Assembly (NCBI GenBank): GCA_039621445.1
Contig: CP154955.1
Coordinates: 47,143,540 to 47,207,539 of the forward strand
Source of the DNA: Euglena gracilis
Taxonomy: Eukaryota > Euglenida > Euglenophyceae > Euglenales
Length of the DNA stretch: 64,000 nt
Direction of reading: 5' to 3'
Shown: positions 59,838 to 64,000 of the stretch, piece after piece
How the letters are laid out: each line of letters starts with the position of its first letter
Position numbering within the stretch: the first letter of the stretch is position 1
Program-made: the position numbers and the translations under genes
The notes under the pieces: model-generated
Databases searched by the model: none
What the model saw: only the letters and a program-made list of their open reading frames with translations
Told to the model about the DNA's origin: nothing

Positions 59838-60077
59838 ATGGATCGCCTTCTCAACCGGGTCGAAACACTCGTCGGACATGGTGCAATGTTCAAGGCGTGT
59901 CGTGTTCTCACTTCCGATGGCGTGTCATCGGACCCTGCTGTCATAATTCGGCTGCGTGCTCTCCACCCATCTGAAGAGCCCCCCGGCTTTGGACTGTGAG
60001 ACCCGTCCAACCAAATGCAGTTTGCGAGATCCGGAAACCTTGCGGGACCGAACATTTGCTTTGCGGAAACTCATCTA
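59838..60077 (+). pseudogene. Reverse transcriptase pseudogene, fragment 1
   Basis: Reads MDRLLNRVETLVGHGAMFKA, CRVLTSDGVSSDPAVIIRLR, ALHPSEEPP, then a stop and frameshift, ending RTFALRKLI. It resembles the N-terminal part of a widespread protist/animal RT family ('..ALTSDGxA..L..LHP..'). It begins 80 bp from the EF-hand start codon on the other strand, so the two 5' ends face apart. Confidence 0.7.
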
Positions 60078-60291
60078 CCCTCACCCCCCTCAAAGTGGCC
60101 ACCCTCCAGGCACCGTGGGACCCCAAAATGGCCACTCTGGCAGGGGGGACACTTTGGGGGGGGGGTCAAGTGTTGGCCTCCGGCGCCTTTGGCGCCAAAG
60201 GAAAATGGCCACTTTGGGGGGGGGTAACCTGAAATTTGCCAAAATTTTTGGCCACTTTGGGGGGAGAGACACTTTGGGGGGGGGGTGAGGG
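60078..60291. mobile_element. TA-target MITE (CCCTCACCCC family), copy inside the RT pseudogene
   Basis: Ends CCCTCACCCCCC and GGGGGGTGAGGG, flanked by TA (60076-60077 and 60292-60293). Removing it joins RKLI to IPKDSALGPSGLRLDHLR, as expected for an intact RT, so both boundaries are set by the host sequence. Confidence 0.92.
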
Positions 60292-60293
60292 TA

Positions 60294-60861
60294 CATTCCC
60301 AAAGGACTCCGCTCTGGGACCTTCTGGTCTTAGGCTAGATCACTTGCGGAGCATGCTAGCAGATTTGCTAGGTTCGCGCGTTGAGGATCTCTTGGAATGC
60401 TTGGACCAGTTCGTCACGGATTGCATCTCCAATGGAGTCCACCCCCTGATGGCTCCAATTCCGTCATCTGCAACTCTCACACCCTTGCGCAAGGCCACCG
60501 CTAATCAACGGAATGGAGGGGAACCGGTAGCTGATGGCACCCGCCCAATCGCTGCCGGCGAGTGCTTGTGCCGGTTGGTGGCCAGAGCGTTGATGCACCA
60601 CCCTTGAGTGACCCAATCACTTAAGGACCCGTGCCCCTTGAAAATGGGCGTTGGTGTCAGAAATGCTTGCAACCTGACAGCGATTGGACTGCAACAAATG
60701 GTCAATGATCTTCACCACAAAAAGGAGGGACGTTGGGGCTTGCTACAACTCACAAACGCCTTCAACACCATGTTCCATGCCTCTGCCCTTGACAGTGTCC
60801 GCCGCAGATGCCCATCAGCGCTACCATGGTTGGAGAGTTGTTACAACCAACATGGGGACAA
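60294..60861 (+). pseudogene. Reverse transcriptase pseudogene, fragment 2 (fingers/palm)
   Basis: Shows KDSALGPSGLRLDHLRSML, LTPLRKATA, GTRPIAAGECLCRLVARAL, then after one stop MGVGVRNACNLTAIGLQQM, GRWGLLQLTNAFNTMFHA and ALPWLESCYNQHGDN. These are RT motifs of the retrotransposon type with 'GPSGLR...RPIAxGExLxRLxxR...LLQLDxxNAFNxxxR'. The motif A aspartate is replaced by Thr (LQLT), and TGA codons interrupt it, so it is inactive. Confidence 0.85.
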
Positions 60862-61290
60862 TTAACCATGGTTAATCAAAAAACGGTTAATCGCTTGTGA
60901 CCCCCCAGTTAATCGCTTCTTTTTCGTTGTTGGAAGAAGAAATATCTTGGGTTTGGGAACATTTCTTCAAGGAAGATGGCAAGGTTGTGTTCAATGCCAA
61001 TGTGTACGAAAAATTCTTTCAAGAAACCTTGAATGTAAACTCTGTTTTTGACACCAAATTTTCTCGACAGCAAATTTTTGGGGGTTTTGGCCAATTGTAG
61101 AGTGAGGAAGTAAGCCAGAAAGGCAAATGACTTTTGTTTTTTTTTGGGGAAAAATGATACGGGTGGCGGTTAATCGAAATTAATCGAGGGACAGGCACGG
61201 TGAATCGAAAGTTGGTTAATCGACGCCCGACCCCCAATTAACCATGCTTAATCGCTTGACCTGAAAAATGACGGTTAATTGCCCAACCGT
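60862..61290. repeat. TTAATCG-motif element interrupting the RT
   Basis: Begins TAACCATGGTTAATC and ends near CAATTAACCATGCTTAATCG, with further GGTTAATCG copies inside. The middle (60912-61100, +) reads LLEEEISWVWEHFFKEDGKV, VFNANVYEKFFQETL, which has the look of a diverged EF-hand or captured exon. Confidence 0.6.
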
Positions 61291-61989
61291 GGGGGAAATA
61301 TGAAATTTTTGTGAAGAAAACCCCACAAAAAAAGAGAAAAGAATTGTCCCCACCCCACCTTCCATTTTGGGTAGCCAAACCCCTTTTTGGCACCCAACGC
61401 CCAGCACACCTTCACACCCGAAAATGGCCAAAACCTGGTCCCCTAAAAAAAGTGCCAAAAATTGGTGCATTTCTACACCAGAATTTTTTGGCCATTTTTT
61501 GGCCTTCAAAACTGGCCATCCTTGGGCCATTTTTTCAAAAATGGCCCAAAATGCATCCCAAAAAATGTGACGGTCAAAAATATTCTTTCAAAATTCTCTT
61601 TCAAAAATGAAATAAAATGACCAATTTCAAACATAAAAATCACCCATTTTCTGACCAAAAGGCATTTTTGTTCAAAAATGGCCAAAAATGGCCAAAATGA
61701 CCACTTTTTGGACCCAAAAATCACCGATTTTAGGATGCATGCCCCCGTTCTCGTGATGGGATGCAACATCATGGATGCTGCCTCCCGACTACCTCCAAAG
61801 TGGCATACTTCCCCCCCCCCCCCCCGTGACCCGCACCACCCCTTTTGGGGGAGGGGGGGGGATGACTTTTTGGGCTTCGGCGACTTTGGGCCAAAAGGAA
61901 ATGGCCACTTTGAGGGGGGTAAACAAAATTGGCGAAAAAAGTTTGGCCACTCTGGGGGGGGGGGACACTTTGAGGGGGGGGTGAGGGTA

Positions 61990-62144
61990 CCACTAGACAG
62001 CCCCCTCCGCCAAGTGCCAATTATCCCGTTTGTGAAGGACTCTGGGGTCAAGGTTCTTGGTGTCCCTCTCTGTCATCCCGAAGGGGATGCTTTCGCCCGA
62101 CAAATTTGGCGCAAACGTGTGGATGGTGTCGTGAAGGGGGTGTC
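61990..62144 (+). pseudogene. Reverse transcriptase pseudogene, fragment 3
   Basis: VPLDSPLRQVPIIPFVKDSG, VKVLGVPLCHPEGDAFARQI, WRKRVDGVVKGV. It resembles the post-catalytic part of the same RT family ('..GxKVLGxPLG...FxxxxxxxxVxxV'). The segment carrying the YxDD box between fragments 2 and 3 is absent. Confidence 0.75.
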
Positions 62145-62232
62145 TCCCCCGCGTCCCCCCCCCGCGTCCCACTTTGTAACCAAAATTTTGTTCTCGAGAC
62201 AGCCAAATTCAGTTCAGGCAAATTTGAGGTTG

Positions 62233-62385
62233 GTGATTCCTACCTTGGTAATTTGGTGTGGGTGATTCCTAACTTGCGGTGGGTGATTCCTAATTTGGTG
62301 TGGGTTTGTCCTAATTTGTTGTGGTAGAATCCTAATTTGGCTAAAATTTTCTCGCAACAAATTCCTAATTTCACTGTCCCAAAAA
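62233..62385. repeat. GGTGATTCCTAATTTGG short repeats (also 62750-62930)
   Basis: Five to seven spaced copies of TTCCTAATTTG or close variants in each cluster, each cluster bordered by CCCCCGCG or CCCCCGTGAC runs. Confidence 0.8.
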
Positions 62386-62435
62386 TGGCGTCTCCCCCGC
62401 GCCCCCCCCCCCCCCGCGTCCCCCCCGCGTCCCAG

Positions 62436-62532
62436 ACACCCCCAAGGCGTGCAACTCACTCTCAAGACTCCCCCAGGCACACCTCCAGTTCACCATTTTG
62501 CGATACTGTCTGACATCATGCAAAGTCAATGG
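62436..62532 (+). pseudogene. Reverse transcriptase pseudogene, fragment 4
   Basis: Encodes ACNSLSRLPQAHLQFTILRY then CLTSCKVN, fitting the family's 'L..L.DPQxAxxLLRxCxxxxKxxH' segment after fragment 3. It ends at a GGGTCACGGGG run. Confidence 0.6.
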
Positions 62533-63240
62533 GGGTGGTGCGGGTCACGGGGGGGGTCACGGGGGGGGTCACGGGGGGGGGGGTCACGGGGGAAGTATGC
62601 CACTTTGGAGGTGGTCGGGAGGCAGCATCCATGTTGTTGCAGCCCATCACGGGGGGTGTTCCCCCCGTGACCCCCCTGTGACCCCCCATGCCCCCCCCCC
62701 CCGTGACCCGAACAAGGACCCTTTTCGGCGAAATTTTGTAGGGCAATTTTTGATGCCTAATTTGATAAAATTCTTAGGCAGATTCCTAATTTTGAGGTGT
62801 AAAATTTTCAAATTTGGGCTTGGTGATTCCTAATTAGGTGTTAAAATCCTAATTTCAGGTGGGGGGGATTCCTAATTTGTGGAATTTCTTCCGAAAAATT
62901 CCGGCTCGGTGATTCCTAATTTTTGCCACCAAAAATGTGGTGTTCCCCCCGTGAACCCCCCCCGTGACCACCCCCGTGACCCCCCCGTGACCCGAACCAC
63001 CCCCACGAGAAGGACGGCACACATCCTAAAATCGGATCATTTTTGGCCATTTTGGGGCCATTTTTGAACAAAAAAAATGCCTTTTAGTTTGAAAAAGGTC
63101 ATTTTTGGGTGATTTTTATGTCCAAAGTTGGTCATTTTTTATTTTTTTTTGATAAGGAATTTTGTCAGGATTTTCTTGACCGTTACATTTTTTGGGATGC
63201 ATTTGGCCCATTTTTGAAAAAATGGCCCAAAATGGCTATT

Positions 63241-63482
63241 TTTGAAGGGGAAAAAAAGCAAAGCTAGCAAAAAGTTGCTTTAAAAAAAAACTGTGTTTTT
63301 TAAAAAAACCATAAAAACCGTTTTTTTTTTGTTGAAAAAGTGGATTTTTCTTTGAAAACACATTATTTGCCCCCCCACCTCTCGGCATGGGTTTTGCAAC
63401 TGAGGTTCCTTCATCGCCGGCCAACTTTTGAGAAACAAGAGGCAAAAAAAATCAAGAACTCCCATTTTTGAAGACCACTCAG
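63241..63482. other. Homopolymer-rich interval
   Basis: A- and T-runs, no coding sign; may be 5' flank or intron of the exon that follows. Confidence 0.4.
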
Positions 63483-64000
63483 TCTGACGGACTTGGATGA
63501 AGCGGAAACAAGGCGCAACAGCTACTCGTCTTCACCATCACTGAGGTGAGACTGTGTTTTTTTCCCAAAAAATTTTCCCAAACCCTCGTTGGCGTTTTTT
63601 TAAAAAAAACACAAAAAACCAAATTTTTTTGATTGCCATCTTTGAAAAAAGTAGCCAAAAAATCTGTTTTGGGGGGTCGGCACACCCCTCCCCCCCCCCC
63701 TGTTCGCCCCACCCCTGTGCGCCGCCGGTCGCCCCCACGACCGGTGAGTCCCGGTGGGCCGAGGGCCCGGGGGGTTCTCGCCGTCGTGGAAAACCACCAA
63801 CAGCCGGGGGGTGGGTGTTTCCGGGGTGGGGCCTGCGCTTTCTCCGAGGGTTGGTGGGCTCAAGCCAACCCCCGTTTGTTTCACTCAGGTATTTTCCCCA
63901 ACCCCAGCCGGTGCGTAGGATCGTTTTTTCAAGGGTTTCCGAAATTTTGGTGAAAAACGAAAAATCTGCCATTTGCAATGAAATCGAACTTTTCTCTCTC
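63483..64000 (+). CDS. Possible gene start or middle, two exons running off the window
   Basis: Exon 63483-63545 (acceptor ACCACTCAG, donor GTGAGA) encodes LTDLDEAETRRNSYSSSPSL. Exon from 63919 (acceptor GGTGCGTAG) encodes RIVFSRVSEILVKNEKSAIC then NEIELFSL to the window edge. The two agree in phase (AG+G gives Arg). The Ser-rich stretch after paired Arg looks like a phosphorylated linker. No family recognised; the evidence is splice signals and amino-acid composition only. Confidence 0.33.

Larger units (their letters stand above)
61530..63240. repeat. Large imperfect inverted repeat
   Basis: 61530-61820 (CATCCCAAAAAATGTGACGG; TTTTAGGATGCATGCC; GATGCTGCCTCCCGAC; AAGTGGCATACTTCCCCC) reappears reverse-complemented, in two pieces, at 62580-62650 and 62990-63220. 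It encloses RT fragments 3 and 4 and part of a TA-target MITE (right end at 61987). Confidence 0.8.

Overview
This window is nuclear DNA of a repeat-rich eukaryote, most likely a protist or alga. It has short exons bounded by GT/AG, TTAGGG-type telomere-like tracts, retroelement fossils, MITE-like elements with target-site duplications, and kilobase satellites. No bacterial operon, rRNA, tRNA or CRISPR array is visible. A chromerid- or dinoflagellate-like alveolate would fit, but I cannot fix the lineage from sequence alone. The simple six-frame reading is misleading here: most long open frames are translations of microsatellites or of GC-rich satellite, and the real genes are cut into exons of 22-300 bases.

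Left part (1-12.6 kb, + strand). The 3' half of a split gene for an NSUN2/Trm4-type tRNA cytosine-5 methyltransferase is present. About fifteen exons from 362 to 12623 join in phase into roughly 470 codons, ending in a Lys/Arg patch and a stop codon; the 5' exons lie before the window. Its introns hold two hAT-like MITEs with perfect 8-bp target duplications (2701-3103 and 8839-9235), a 360-bp GT tract that itself supplies a splice donor, a 600-bp TATG-type tract, and TTTTTCCGCAA minisatellites.

From 13.9 to 14.5 kb are three in-phase exons of a small unrecognised + strand gene. From 15.1 to 17.7 kb, on the - strand, is a broken DIRS-like retrotransposon (gag-like tail, reverse transcriptase with YLDD box, RNase H-like end). 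From 17.7 to 21.2 kb there is A-rich and dinucleotide-rich DNA with no secure gene.

21.2-40.7 kb is a satellite of about 27 head-to-tail copies of a ~716-bp unit with higher-order structure, one T/G-rich insertion and an eroded right edge.

Right part (41.6-59.8 kb, - strand). An EF-hand protein of the calmodulin/myosin essential light chain type starts at 59758. Its first three introns are 44, 51 and 45 bp, but the next phase-matched exon is 17.6 kb away at 41637-41719. That apparent giant intron holds hierarchical inverted repeats (43.98-45.1 against 56.5-57.4 kb; 47.5-49.3 against 51.5-53.5 kb), perfect palindromes of up to ~125 bp, opposed telomere-like tracts, arrays of the palindrome GGTCGGGCCGACC, a 71/89-bp satellite carrying CCTAACCCTA, and diverged inverted copies of an unrecognised ORF, one of which runs into a PHD-finger-like Cys/His array.

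59.8-62.5 kb (+ strand) is a reverse-transcriptase pseudogene broken by at least three insertions, one of them a 214-bp MITE with TA target duplication that recurs at 40765-40981. Two short phase-compatible exons at 63483-64000 may begin another + strand gene that runs off the window.
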